A stretch of DNA of 64,000 nt from Macrotrachela quadricornifera (GCA_022393335.1 JAJEKB010021795.1:1055106-1119105), one strand, 5' to 3'; counted from the first letter of the stretch, positions 21,323 through 33,995 are shown. A program made the numbers and translations. Notes: a model not told the origin generated them from the letters alone.

Positions 21323-22411
21323 TCTCCAATGAAAATCTATGCAAATTAGAGTAGATAATAGAAGAACTGTTAAACATTGATAATTCTCTTTATCTTGATT
21401 GAGAAATAAAATTGAAAATATAGTATTTCAATGTATTTTCCATTGAAATAAGTGAGTTAAAGCACAATGGTAAACAATCATTTACAGAAACTTTGAGAAT
21501 CATCGCTAAATATTAATTCAATTGGTCCTTCATCGATGATGCATTAAAGACGTAGATATAATGTGAATACATATCGTTGATTTATTGAAAATAAAGTTTA
21601 AATAAGAATGATTATCGAAAGAAAGATCAGACAACACAATTCAGATATTCTCTTGATAGGTCAAAGAGAACGATTGTAACAGCTATTTGATCACTGTTGG
21701 ACAGCACACAGAGAAACGGATATGGAGAAAGGACAATCATATAAGACTGACTAACAGATGAAGTATAAGATCAATGATTAGAACGCTAACGAGAATGTAG
21801 TATCATTTATTGAAGTCGACATTAATTTCTTTGTATTGATTTTGATACTTATTCGCGACGATATTAAATTAGGAAGTTTTGATTCATATGCTTATTGAAT
21901 TTTATCTGAAAATTTGAGAAGAATTTAATATTTTTCATAAATCTTTGTCACACAAAGCGACGTATTCATTAACCGAGAAAATACAAATATATTTTAAACT
22001 AAATTTATCATAATCTTGCGAACAAATAACTCTTAGCAATTGTCTTATACAAATCATTTAATCAAATTTTGATTATATATTGAATTATAAAATATTTTTC
22101 GATATTAAAAGAAATACCTAAATTTATTGAACTTCAAATCAGTTCAATTTGTTGATAAACAAAAGATGTTAATACCATTTAAATCTAATGAATAATCATA
22201 TGCAATATCACTTTTTGTTATAATTTAAACAATACAATAAAATGTATATCTAAATGATTTCATATAGTAAATTCGCGCAATTCATCTAAAATTTAAAACT
22301 GTTTACTTTGTTAATTTACCTATATTTAAAAGATATATAATACTCAATAATTTTATGTTTTTTTTTTCCTTTAAACTTAAACTATATTTTATTAAATAAA
22401 ATGTAATAAAT
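21323..22411. other. Non-coding spacer
   Basis: AT-rich. A possible broken frame near 21615-21750 (containing FDHCWTAHRETDMEKGQ) could be a worn exon, but it has a stop and no recognisable family. Otherwise nothing is seen. Confidence 0.35.
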
Positions 22412-23114
22412 ATGATTAAAGAACAAAATCTTTCGACATTATCTATTAATAATAATGATGAATTAATTATTCAACCAAAAAATTCAACAACGATGACAAC
22501 AATTGAATCTGTTGAAATTCGACCTGTTCGTAGTATGACATGTTATATCTGTCTAGAAAATATTGTTACAATGCATAAACAATTTGGTTTACAAAATAAT
22601 TGTGATCATTTTTTTTGTTTTGATTGTTTATCAACTTGGCGTCGTATGGTAAGGATTTCAATAATAAAACACAATCGATTATTTGTCTAATTTTCTACAG
22701 GGTGCGATGATTGATAAAGATACAGGTGGACGATGTCCTTTATGTCGAACAAGATCAACATTTATTGCTCCAAGTTGGCGTTGTTTTAATAATACTGATG
22801 ATAAACGAACTTTAATCGATGCACATAAATTACGTTTAAAAACGATTCCATGTCGAACTTTATCAAGATATGGTTATTGCCGATTTGGTCATCGATGTTA
22901 TTATAATCATAATATTCCAGTATTATTTTCAACATCTCATAGATCGTCTTCATCACCAGTTAATATGACACTTTCATTTGAAGAACATCAACAAAATTTA
23001 TCAAATACTACTGACTGGAATATAATGCAATCACTCAATGAAAATAATAATGATGAAGAACAAGAACCACCAAGAAGAATTACTTACAATTCACATCGAT
23101 ATCGACCTTATTAA
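22412..23114 (+). CDS. Makorin-like RING plus CCCH zinc-finger E3 ubiquitin ligase
   Basis: Two exons, 22412-22648 and 22701-23114, give 216 residues. The RING finger (about residues 46-95) reads CYICLEN..., NCDHFFCFDCLSTWRRM and RCPLCR. A CCCH finger follows (about 132-150), C-R-T-L-S-R-Y-G-Y-C-R-F-G-H-R-C-Y-Y-N-H. A RING directly followed by a C-x7-C-x5-C-x3-H finger after a spacer with FIAPSW is the makorin C-terminal layout. The N-terminal CCCH fingers of full makorins (about 400-500 residues) are absent, so this is a short form. The tail is Asn/Glu-rich. Role: transfer of ubiquitin, possibly with RNA binding. Confidence 0.78.
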
Positions 23115-24948
23115 ATAACAAATAATTTATGAGAGTTTTTTTAAAATAATTATATTGTGTTCTGTTTCATCGAAATCATTTCAAATAATTTATCGATATT
23201 TAAAAATTTGATAATATTTAATCCTATTTGTTTGTCGTTCTCTTTTTCATGGTACAGTCATACCTCTTTCTCACCTATTTATTTAATATGTGAGAATGTA
23301 CGGTTCAAAGTGCTACAACTTTTTTCTGTTATACTGTCTAAACCAAAGGTGTCAGCGCAGAATTCTTGACTTTCTAATATTTAACAGGTATCGTACAAAA
23401 AATGTCATTTTCATTAGCAATATACAATCAATCCAGTCTGACAAAATCTTTGTATGGATAGAGTGAAGTGAATAATTCAGATAATACAAAAATAATCAAA
23501 CTAGAAGAAAATGCTATTAATACGTTGTAAATTTTTTTAAATCTACTATTTGAAAAATTGATCTTAAATAGGCTGAAATATTTTTGAAGTTTTGTGATTC
23601 ATCCGATGAATTTTCAGTACATCGAAAATGCTTGATTTTCGAAAAAAATCATTTTTTACAAACTAAAACATCTACGCTGGTTTTAATGAAACGTGAAAAT
23701 CAATTCTCATTTGAACAATGACTGCTATCGAGTCATTGTTCATTCACTTATATATGGCGAGTCGAAAATGTTTTTCATTCATTTTATTCTTTAACAATTA
23801 AATAGGTAGTAAATAATTTTGTATGAATTAAATGTTTAAAATATAATGTAGATTTCAATTTCAATTATATATTTATAATACTTGTTGCATTTGTATCATT
23901 CAGTTATTTATGTTATTATATGAAAATAAAATTCGATTTTCTAATTTTCAAAATATACTGGAATTACTAAATAGAATCCGACATTCTAGGAATGCCTATA
24001 TGAATTTACTTTTGATTTGATAATTAGAAAATCAAATTTATTATTGTCAACGTTTTCAATATGGTAATATTTTCAAAGAATTAAAAAATTCATTGATGAA
24101 TTTATATAGGCATTTTTAGAATATTTTGCACTAAACTCTATAACTTATTTTTTAGTTTACAATGTGATATCTCGCAATCTGATTTTGTACGCTAATTGAC
24201 ATTCTTGCCGTAATTCTTTTCAGATTCTTGTTTTTCTTACCTATCAGTCAACGCTTTTTTTACATATACTTATTTCGAATCGAATAATATGGCACATAAA
24301 TGGTTACATCCAGCAAAAGTATAATAATTTTCATTTTGAAGACGGTGACTTTATGTAGTGCACCATATTATAGTTCATTTATGGTAGTACGTAAATATAC
24401 TGATTGCATGTTATAACTACGCCGCATTTAAGCCGTACTGTTAAAATGCATAACAAATTCATGTTAATCATCATGCAATAGTATATAATCAATACCTTTC
24501 GTTAAGATCTATCCGCGTCTACCAAATTTTTTTGTAATGTGATGTGCCTTAAAAACTCCTTTATGCTAAAATTATTTCTTTACATCTTTTGTTATTTTTT
24601 AACACTGTTCTAGGTTATAATATATAGAAGCAAAGGAGAAAAAAAAAGAATCATAAAAATTTGTTTGCATAAACTACTGTAATATTGATATTTGTATAAA
24701 TTAGCAAATGTAAAAGTAGAAAGTAGAATAAAATAATATTTAATAAAAATGTAATACATCACAGAATTATTTATTTAAATTCATTGCAATTTCAATATAA
24801 TTTTTTTATCTATTATTACAGAACATCAGATCATAATTGCTGGACCTTTTAACATGCAAGAAGAAAAGTCGGAAAAAAAAATTTTTTGTTTTCTATAAAA
24901 TATATCACAACAAGTCACTAAGAAAAAAAAACAAAAGCTATATGCCAT
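23115..24948. other. Non-coding spacer with a small foldback element
   Basis: AT-rich spacer. It carries the 140-bp foldback listed separately. No gene is seen; the frames at 23157-23369 and 24837-25064 are shadows. Confidence 0.4.
23983..24122. mobile_element. MITE-like foldback, 140 bp
   Basis: ATTCTAGGAATGCCTATATG at the left end is matched by its imperfect reverse complement (TATATAGGCATTTTTAGAAT) at the right end, giving about 25-bp terminal inverted repeats with a short AT-rich interior. Confidence 0.6.
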
Positions 24949-26654
24949 TTATTCTTGTTTATTGGTTGTACCTTCTGCATTTTGACTTGATATATCGAAT
25001 TTTTGTTTGCGTCTTTTGTTATCATTACTTTTTGTTATATATTCATGAAAATAAAAATTTGTGAAGAGAATTAACATAATAATCATGTAGCCACCTAACA
25101 TAAATTGTCCCCTATAAATAAACATAGAAATATACAATAGAGTTCAAGTTAATTAGGATCTATACTGGACACTTATTCACTCAACGTTTAGTAAGGAATC
25201 GATAATAATAATAATTGTCCCCCTCTCAAAAATCAATCTTGGTTTAAGTATGTTTAAATAAACTGAAATGAAGAGGCTATAGTAAAGTTTTTAACTCGAT
25301 ATCTTGACGTTTGACAAAGATACGAACCAAACAGGAATAAAAAATAGCTCGTTTTCTGTTCAAGACTTCTCCGTCCAGGCTCTGTCTATACATTTAAAGC
25401 TTTTTTTTTGTTCTTCAAGAGCATCCCAGGATGGAAGACATCACAGAGTTCTTCTTCTTAAAATTTCTGACGAAAATCGACATTTTTTTTAGGAGAGAAG
25501 GGTAGCCTTAAATTCAAACAATACGAAACAAACATTAATGATATACTTAAGTTTGGTAAGCGATACTCAAGTTTATCAGATGTAACCGAAGTTATACCTC
25601 AAATTTTGACCATACTAATAACATTAACGAACATTTGAAGGGTGTGAACCAACTCATCTTTAAGAGGCTGAACAAATATTATACTCATATAGTACATAAG
25701 ATTATTTTTCTGTCTTCAATAAGACAATAAGAAAGACTCATTAAAATTAAATAATAATTGACTTAGATTATGAAAAATAATAAAAGATTATTATACCATA
25801 ATGGAAAATCACAGCCATATATAAGACCACCTATTGTATGAAAGAAAATAAATATAAATTGAATCTAAAAGATAAATAAATTTATTAAATTTATTTTTAT
25901 TTAAACATCTCACAAGTTGTAACACAGTTATATATTGTTTCCACCAAAGTTTATTACGTAATGATGGAATAACTGATAATCCATAATATGAATACATAAA
26001 AATATGTACTATGGAATTTAATACTGGACCAAACCAAGTTTGACCACCCTAAAAATCAATTATGATTTGATACAAAAAAAAAATATGTATCTTTTTTATA
26101 CCGGCATCCATGTCATAACAATCCACCACATAATAAACATTGTTGAATGATGAAAAACATGAAGAAATGTTATTTGTGTAAAACGTTTTCGAACAATCAT
26201 AAATATTGTATCCAAAAATTCAATAGCTTTAGAAAAATAATAAAACCATAATGCATTCGTTATTTTCATTTCATTTTTATCATATGAAACAATCATTCTT
26301 TGACAAAATAAATTATATCGACTACGATATACACCTACAACAATCTATAATAATAAAAAATAAATATTTTCATCATAAAATAAATATATCTACTTCTTCG
26401 ACCATGTATACTGATAATACGACAAGAGCCATATTGTAAATGAAAAGTATTACTGTAGGAATATGAAATGCTTTTCGAGATTGCATATAACATGGACCTA
26501 ATATGACAATTAAAAGATAGATTATTGCTAATATAATTGATGGAACCGGATCACCCCATAATAAAAACCAATCTTTTGTCCGTGGATCAGCATATTTTAA
26601 AGCAAGTTTATAAGATGGTACATGTTTAATAAACCAATCATTTAACCAAGTCAT
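24949..26654 (-). CDS. Very-long-chain fatty acid elongase (ELOVL family)
   Basis: Exons 26654-26394, 26344-26102, 26048-25914, 25864-25797 and 25111-24949 join to 289 residues. It is a multi-pass ER membrane condensing enzyme that adds malonyl-CoA carbons to long-chain acyl-CoA. Family motifs occur in order: [13 protein letters not shown] (about 121-133), the catalytic histidine box HVFHH (149-153), [16 protein letters not shown], and QFIFIFFHT. The N-terminal [14 protein letters not shown] marks the first membrane helix. The C-terminal tail ([10 protein letters not shown]) lacks a di-lysine ER retrieval signal. The final intron is 685 bp, far longer than the others, and no small exon was recognised in it. 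Start at the first ATG upstream of the family's N-terminal helix. Confidence 0.9.
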
Positions 26655-26864
26655 TTCTCTATGAAAATATTTAATAGGAGAATCTGACTATTATGCTTAT
26701 CTAAAACTTGAAAAAAAAATAATTATTATATTAAAAAAAAATATTATAATATATAAAAATCCGAAATTATCGATATTCTATATATATAAAAACACTTTTT
26801 TCGTATGTATATATATAAAACAAATGAAAAAAAAAAATAAGGCTCATACGAATAAATTTTTAAT

Positions 26865-28734
26865 TCATTGCATAGAAGAATGAATATGTTTAAGAATCAG
26901 TTCAGGTAATACAAATGAATCATCAATAGATATTCCACTTAAAAATAAATCAATAAAACACAATGAAGAAAAAATTAATATATTACCTTAAATTAATATC
27001 AGATTCGTCCATATAAGCAAATATTTCATCATATAACATCAAACATATACTATTATTTTGATTATTAGATGAACGAGTTGAGGAAGTAGACGTATGTTTT
27101 AGATAACCTTCACGTGTAAGATATGCTTGTTCACTTTTATCCGGTATGTACTAAATATTAAAATAGATATTAAGAGTTTAATACATAGAATTAATAAATG
27201 ATGTTTACTTTAAATAAATGACTATATTTCTTGTGAAATAATTGTTTATACCGTTGTTGATTTAGCATTTTATTACTATTTGTATTATTATCATTTTGAC
27301 CAGGTATAATATAACTAATTAAAAATTTGGTTTGATTATTTATAGTTCCTGTTGAGGATTCAGATATATTTGTATTTGTAATTTTTCGTTTTCGTCTAGA
27401 ATTAAATATATTAATATATTATTTTAAAATATTTTTTTGTTGAAGAATGATTTACTTTGAATTGTTATTAGTGCTATTAGGTACAATAGACGAAGGAATA
27501 TTTGTTGGAACATTATCCACTATTTGTGATGATGTTGTTGATAATGAAGAATTAGCTGAGTACGTAGCAAGAGTCTACACAAAATATATAGTGAATATAT
27601 AAAGAGAAGCAAGCCCGCGTGGCCTAATGGATTAAGGCATCGGACTCCTACGTTTAGTTTGAACAGAGTCATCCGAAGAGTCCGGGTTCGAGTCCCGGCG
27701 CGGGTGTCGAAACATTTTGTTTCTTTCTGTTCTCTTCCTTTTTACTCTCGCCAATAGCGTGCAATAGTAAAACAGAACTATTGAGAAAAGAACACATATA
27801 CTCAGGCCTCGATTACTGTCAAAGAAAATAACAATATGACGTATGCATTTATATATATATATGGGTTCTGTTGCACGAATACGTCGAACTCTTAAATCAT
27901 CATATTGCACAATTATTTTGAAAGATTTAAAATTTAAATTCTCATTGGAAAATATTATACAATTTTTTTTTGCTCACTCAAAATTTTCTTTAATTTAATC
28001 ATAAATGAATATACCTGAGATACCATATCACATAGACTAGCACGAATAGTTGCATCACTTGTATTTGGTGCATTGACTCGATCAAAATAGGTCTAATAAA
28101 AAAATAAATAAATAAATATTTATTTTCTTTTTAAATTAAATATATACCGTTTTATATTTATCAAGTAAATTTTTAAGTTCATTTTCTAATGGTTTATGTA
28201 CAATTAAACGTATAAAATCAAGCCATTCATCATCAGTTCCCATTCCTTGTTTTGGTGCTTGATGCTGTTGTCTACAATAGATGAAAACTTTTTTTTTTTA
28301 ATTATATAAACAAAAAAACTAATGTACATACTTTAGATTTGAATTGATTGAAGTTTGGGATTTTCTTTGTCTTGTTTCGGATGATGGTGGTACTAATAAT
28401 GTAGATGAAGATGATACTAATGTTTGAAGAATATGAGAACGTTGACCAATAGGAAGAATCTGTTAAAGAAAATTTTGTAAAATAATTAATAAATAAAATT
28501 CTTTTTTGTCTAACTTACATATGAAATATTCTCATGTGGACAATCTCGAGATGATGAAGATAGACAACAATTATTTGTAGAATGTTTTTGTTCATGTTTT
28601 TGATTAAAATTTACAAGTTTTTCTTCATCTGTTATTGTATTTGAATCTGGGAGAGATAATGGTGGTGGTAGAATTTTTTTTGATCGATTTATTGATTTTA
28701 AATGAAGTGTATCAATAGTTTTTGTATTGCTCAT
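26865..28734 (-). CDS. DNTTIP1: DNTTIP1 (TdIF1) homologue, MiDAC deacetylase complex subunit
   Basis: Eight exons: 28734-28519, 28459-28332, 28271-28148, 28092-28015, 27574-27456, 27395-27209, 27150-26987 and 26937-26865. All junctions are in phase, giving 362 residues (human about 330). The dimerisation domain lies about 118-182 (DDEWLDFIRLIVHKPLENEL, then LDKYKTTYFDRV). A basic RKRK sequence follows at about 223. The C-terminal SKI/SNO/DAC-like DNA-binding domain (about 265-355) has KKYSHLFKYIPDKSEQAYL, an ICLMLYDEIFAYMDESD helix and DSFVLPELILKHI. The N-terminal 110 residues are Ser-rich and disordered. In vertebrates it bridges HDAC1/2 and ELMSAN1 to nucleosomes. Intron 4 contains a tRNA gene on the opposite strand. 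Confidence 0.75.
27613..27706 (+). tRNA. tRNA-Arg(CCT) with a 20-nt intron
   Basis: A full cloverleaf: acceptor GCCCGCG (27613-27619) pairs with CGCGGGT (27699-27705), with a G-U at the first pair and discriminator G27706. The D arm is GCCT/AGGC. Anticodon stem TCGGA (27640-27644) pairs with TCCGA (27672-27676). The loop has CCT at 27647-27649. The T arm is CCGGG-TTCGAGT-CCCGG. The intron is 27651-27670, at the canonical position after base 37. The internal A box (TGGCCTAATGG) and B box (GGTTCGAGTCC) are intact, and a TTTT lies just downstream. The CCA is not encoded. Confidence 0.95.
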
Positions 28735-29068
28735 TTTTACTGACTACCATCAAAGAAAAAAAAAAAGAAAGAATAAAATTATGACGAGTACAGGTTTATT
28801 TTTTTTGTCGTCGAACGATCGTAGACTAGAGAATAGTTAACTTGCTTATATTATTCATCGTTTTTTCGATAGATGGTGTAAGAATAAAATAAAAATTGAA
28901 AACAAAAAAATTTTTTTCTATATTTTAATAATAAACTGAATATGTTTAATATTAATAAATAAAACTGTCAAAATTAATAAAATTTATTGGTTAAAAAATC
29001 TATCCAATCATTTAATAAATATATATATAGATGATTCGATTCGATTCATAATATTATTTCTAGAACAA
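28735..29068. promoter_or_regulatory. 334-bp spacer between divergent DNTTIP1 and PS synthase genes
   Basis: The two start codons point outward, so both promoters must lie here or overlap upstream exons. Very AT-rich, with no recognisable motif. Confidence 0.4.
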
Positions 29069-29689
29069 ATGGCGAATAGAAGTGAAATAATACGAGAAAA
29101 TAATGAACCGATTAATATTTATTTAAAAAAAGCTGATGAATATGCACAAAAAATTCTTCGAAATACTCCAAATGGTTTAACATTAGCTAATTTAACATGT
29201 GGCCTTTTTTCTTTAATTATGTCAATGAATGGTTTATATCGTTTTTCATCATTATTTATTATTCTTGCTTCTTTATGTGATTTTTTTGATGGACGTCTTG
29301 CACGAATGTTTCGTACAACATCAGATATAGGTGCACAATTAAATACATTAGCTGATGTTGTTTCATTTGGTGTTGCACCATCAATACTTGCACATTCAAT
29401 TAAACATTGGTCATTTTTAATGATTATTGCTTTTATTAGTTTTCCGTATGTTTTATTTTAGAAGACAAAAAAATAAAATAAAAAAATTTTGCTGTTTTTT
29501 AGTCTTGCTGGTGCTTGGCGTTTAGCACGATATAATATTTATCCAACAGAAGGATATTTTATTGGTCTTCCTATAACAGCTGCTGGTATTGTTGTTGCAT
29601 TACTTGCATTATTTTCTTTTGTATCACCTTTAATTATGATCGGACTTGCTCTATTAATGATATCTCCATTACAAATACCAAAATTATGA
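29069..29689 (+). CDS. pssA-like: Bacterial-type CDP-diacylglycerol-serine O-phosphatidyltransferase (PssA)
   Basis: Exons 29069-29445 and 29503-29689 give 187 residues. Class II PS synthases make phosphatidylserine from CDP-diacylglycerol and serine in the membrane. The CDP-alcohol phosphotransferase motif D-x2-D-G-x2-A-R-x8-G-x3-D-x3-D is seen as D71, D74, G75, A78, R79, G88, N92 and D96, so the third Asp is replaced by Asn (codon AAT). Before it is NGLTLANLTCG, and after the intron FPLAGAWRLARYNI and TEGYFIGLPITAAG, both highly typical of bacterial PssA. About six hydrophobic segments follow that layout. Animals normally make PS by base exchange (PTDSS1/2), so this is a likely bacterial acquisition that gained one 57-bp intron. 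Activity is uncertain because of N92. Confidence 0.88.
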
Positions 29690-30314
29690 AAAAAGAAAAT
29701 TTCTTTTTTTTTATATTTACTTTATTATCTATATACCCAGTGTATCTTTCATAAATAGATATGATAGAACCCTAACCTTTTATCCCTATAATAAACTAAC
29801 ATTTCAATTACTATATATATATAGGTTGATTATGTTATTTTAAAGTTTTCTGTAATTTGTTATATTTATATAAAATATCGAAGGTTGCTTATTTTGGTAC
29901 AGCATGAATTATTCTATCGAATCATATAATTTACGTTTTTTTTTAAATGTATTATATAATACAAAACGCGGCTATTTATCCTATCCAAATTTGCTGGATG
30001 GAAAAAAAATTTTTTTTTGGACTAGAACTAAAATATAAATTAGCAAACTACACAAAACTATTAAGAATAATTTTATCAACCTGTATATATTTAATACGTA
30101 AAATCAATTCTCTAGTAGTGTCACTAAAATGCGTAAGAAAACAAAAAACTAACTATAAAGAAGAATGAATATATACAAAAAAAAAAAAACAAAACAAAAT
30201 TTTTTTTTAATGATATTTATACATATCAAAGTAATACAGAAAAAATATAATAGATGAAAAAAAAAAGTTATAATAAACTAAAAACAATACTGTCAATATA
30301 CAAAATAATGTTTA
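29690..30314. other. Non-coding spacer between convergent genes
   Basis: AT-rich with A-runs; it holds the 3' UTRs of the PS synthase gene and the minus-strand zinc-finger gene. The frame at 29947-30168 is not credible. Confidence 0.4.
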
Positions 30315-31418
30315 TTAAATCGAATCTGGGAAACATAAACCATAACGACATGCTTCACAATATTCTTTTGCATGTCTTGCAAGCATTTTTCCTTTTCGTT
30401 GAGTAGGATCATGAATTGGATGACGAGATGGTTTTATATTATCTTGTAATGAATTGTCATATTCTAAATCGACTTTATTAATCATATCAGGAAAATAAGC
30501 TTCAAATATTGATTTAGCTAAATTTTTCATTACACGGCAAACTTCATCTAAATATATAAAATATAATAAATAATAGAGTAATAATAATAATAAAGACTTA
30601 CCAATATACCAAAGTGCTTCAGTATATGTACCACAATGTTGACAATTTTGTCCAAAAATTTTAAGTACTATAATACCATTATTAGGATCACCAATTGAAA
30701 ATATAATTCGAGCTCGCATTGATGTCCATCCATGTTGACAAGCAATATTTGGACATTTAAATTGAGCTTTAGCATTATCTAATTTTTGAAATATATATTG
30801 TAAATTAAGAGAGTTTTCATTGATAAGTTCTTCTTCAGCAAATAGATAATAACGAACACCATAATATAATGATAATGGAATTGAAATAAGTCGTGCAAAT
30901 TCACCATGAAAAGCTACACTTGTATCAGGACAAAATTCTTTTTTCGTATAATCCGGAATAATTTTAGACAATGAGACTAAAAAAAAATATAAGTTACATT
31001 TAATATTACGAAATTACAAAATTTTGCAATATCATGATGACAAAGCAAAAAAAAAGGTATTGCTCAACTTACGATCATCTTCAATAATTGGAAGTTTTGA
31101 ATCATCTTGAACTTCATATTCTGAAAAACCTTCATCAGGATTTGGACCAAATGATTTTACTGATATAATATCATCATTATCAATACATTTTGCTATAAAA
31201 TGTTGTTCTAATTGTTCAATTTCTTCTGTACCTGAATCAGCATCACTTGTTGCATATTCACGTTTTAAAAATAATTTATCATCACATAATAATTCAATAG
31301 AATTTTGATCATCAACAGATGAACATCGACGAAATTTTGAACCAGAAATTTTATCCTTATTTGAACAACCTGTTGTTGAACTATGTTGACGAATATATTG
31401 ATGTTTTAAACCGGTCAT
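30315..31418 (-). CDS. 3CxxC-type zinc-finger protein (receptor-transporter-like), copy 1
   Basis: Exons 31418-31073, 30976-30602 and 30547-30315 give 317 residues. The N-terminal 115 residues are acidic and Ser-rich. The zf-3CxxC domain spans about 180-310: FKCPNIACQHGWTSMRARII (Cys190, Cys195), then FGQNCQHCGTYTEALWYIDE, a helix EVCRVMKNLAKSIFEAYF, and the closing ARHAKEYCEACRYGLC. The F-x-C...W-x-S core and closing C-E-A-C-x3-G-x-C are the signature shared with vertebrate receptor-transporting proteins. The first pair is spaced C-x4-C instead of C-x2-C. No C-terminal membrane anchor follows. The function is unknown; in vertebrates RTPs help surface delivery of chemoreceptors or act in antiviral defence. 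Confidence 0.75.
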
Positions 31419-32547
31419 TATAGACGAAACAAGAGTTTGTATATGTGTGTATGTGTTATATATCTGAAAGTAAATGTAAATGAGTGTCGTGTTGGCTTAT
31501 ATACAGAGGAAAAATGATGTGATGAGTAATCTGGAAAAATACTTGCATCTAAACGACGCAATCATAAGGAAAGAAGAAAGAAAAAACCAAGTAAAAAAAT
31601 GATGACGAAATAAAAGATCGTATAGATCGATAAAAGAAAAATTAATACTATTCTTTATGAAAATATTTTATCAACAAAAAAAAAGATTTTTTTTTTAATA
31701 TTATTACTTTAAATTTACGAAATAATCTAGTTACATTTTTATGGTGTAATTTTCAAGTGACATAAGTGAATGATGCAATTTAAAAAACCCAGAAGAAGAA
31801 ATTTTCTATTGCATTTATTTGATTATGAATATAGACATATGCATGTAAAAAGGTGCATTTATATATAAATATAGAAAAGAGAAAGAGAATAAGATATTCC
31901 TTTTTTTTCGTCATTATTTTCATTCTACACTTGGAAATTTCCAAGATGATGCAATAACATGTCTAGAATGATTCATTATTATAAAGAAGGACAATAATAT
32001 ATCAAGGAAAAAAAGAAAAATTGATAATAATCAGATTTATTTATTTTAAATATTAATTGACTTTTCTTTTTTTTTTTTTTTTTTTTGTTATTTATAAAAA
32101 GAAACACACATAACACCGTACTCAAAATTTGCGGTTGGATTTTTCTTTCTTCCTCTTTCTTCCTTGCTACACCACGAGTTAAAACACACGTATGTCATAT
32201 AACGCCATAACAACTAAAATGATTCATCAGAAGAAATACCCAAAATGGGAAACAAAATATATTTATAAAATATTAAAAATTTAACAGAAAATATATATTT
32301 ACATAGATCTATTTGAGAATAAAAAATACATATTGAATAGAATATCTCTATTCATTAAATATAATATTTTTATAACAAATAAAAACAGTTGAATACAATT
32401 CATACTTGCATTAATATACATTAAAAAACAAAATTACTATCTGTTTTTCACCTTTCAACTATGTTGTTCGTATTGAAAATAAATAAAACAAAAAAAAAAA
32501 AACAAATTTTCTATAGACATCTATCATAATTTCTTTGTTTGATATTG
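31419..32547. other. Spacer between the two 3CxxC genes
   Basis: AT-rich with long A and T runs. It contains the promoter of copy 1 and the 3' UTR of copy 2. No repeat or gene is recognised. Confidence 0.4.
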
Positions 32548-33414
32548 TTAATGAGAAGCATAACAAGATTTTTGTTGACATGCTTGACATAAATCTCGAT
32601 AATGATGTTTTTTCATATTACTTGGACGTTGTTCTTCTAAATATTCTTCTTCTTCTGAAGATAAACTTAGTGAAGGTGATAATACAAAATGTCGATTTGA
32701 ATAAAATTGTTCAATTAATATTCGACATACATTTTTCATTACACGAGTTGCTTCATCAACATACCATGATGGTTCAGTATCTCGACAACATTTTCGACAT
32801 TTTTGTGTAAATAAATGTGCAAATAAAATATTATATTTATTTAATTCAGGTATTTCAGCTTGAAATATTGCTCTACCACGTGCTGATGTCCATTCATCTT
32901 TACAATATAAACAACAATATTTTATTTTAGCATTATGTAATATTGTTAATATATGAGGTTGTAATCGAAATATTTGTACAGATGTTGATAAATTCAAATT
33001 ATTATCATTTATATGAATTGGTGGCATAAAATTATAATCCAAAAATAATAATGACCATCGTTCATGTGAAATTGGAGAAAAATATCGATTGAGATTTATT
33101 TCCAATTCAGCATAAAATACATAATAAAAGTTTAGACAAAAAAGACTTTTATCTACACTTTTAATTGTACTTGCACTTTTAATGCACGTTTGATATTCTA
33201 AATAAAAATGAAAAAAAAAATTCTATTAATCATATCTGTTAATAGGAAGTATACTGACTAATATAGAATAGTAAAGTCATACATTCTATATTTACTTATA
33301 GCTAAATAGGAAAGAAAATGGCTTACCATATTCATCGTTTATGTCTTGTAGATTCATAATAGAAATATTTGAAATTTTCAAATGATTAAATGGTATATTA
33401 TGTAATTTTTTCAT
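32548..33414 (-). CDS. 3CxxC-type zinc-finger protein, copy 2
   Basis: Exons 33414-33327 and 33197-32548 join to 245 residues. The start is the ATG at 33414, because exon 2 is open upstream of its internal Met (33105) and the 129-bp intron joins in frame. The zinc domain is KYCCLYCKDEWTSARGRAIF, then FTQKCRKCCRDTEPSWYVDE, the helix EATRVMKNVCRILIEQFY, an acidic/Ser loop, and YRDLCQACQQKSCYASH at the end. It follows copy 1 in order and spacing, and both share the EALWYxDE/EPSWYVDE plus RVMKN block. The two genes are therefore paralogues by tandem duplication, strongly diverged at the N terminus. Confidence 0.75.
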
Positions 33415-33995
33415 GTTTTTATTGAAGTTTTATGGTTAGTCACAACAACAAAGGAATATCACACAATTTTCGTCATCTTAGAAGACGCTGAAAAGCTGAT
33501 GACGTTTTTTTTTCTATTACAACATATTTTGTGATTTTAAGCCAGTAATGTTGTGCATAAAGTCATATGATGTGAAAGCCGACGATAAAATAAGGACGCC
33601 TAATGGCAAATTTTTTCATATATGTAAAAAACATATCTATTTGGAATAAACCCTTGTTGTTATATAGACGTCTACATCTTTCGCATATCTGCACCTACGA
33701 GTATGACGTTATTATGAAATATAGACAAAAAAGAAGAAAAAAAATGAATTCATGATTTTTAAACAGAATAAAAGGTGAAGTACTCCACCCACAATTATAG
33801 ATATTTAAATAAGAGAATATAGTGATTTTTGACTTATAAAACAAATGAAAGAGTCAATTAATTATAAAAAAAAAACAAAACAAAACAAATAAATGTATGA
33901 TTCATTTGATTTATTCATTTCTAAAGGAATAAATATTCAGAAAAGAAAAAAAAAAAATAAATCGTGAAGGTTGTTTTTTTTTCTTCTTCTATGTA
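33415..33995. other. Non-coding spacer
   Basis: AT-rich; likely promoter of the 3CxxC copy 2 gene and 3' UTR of the TMEM272-like gene. Nothing else is seen. Confidence 0.35.
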
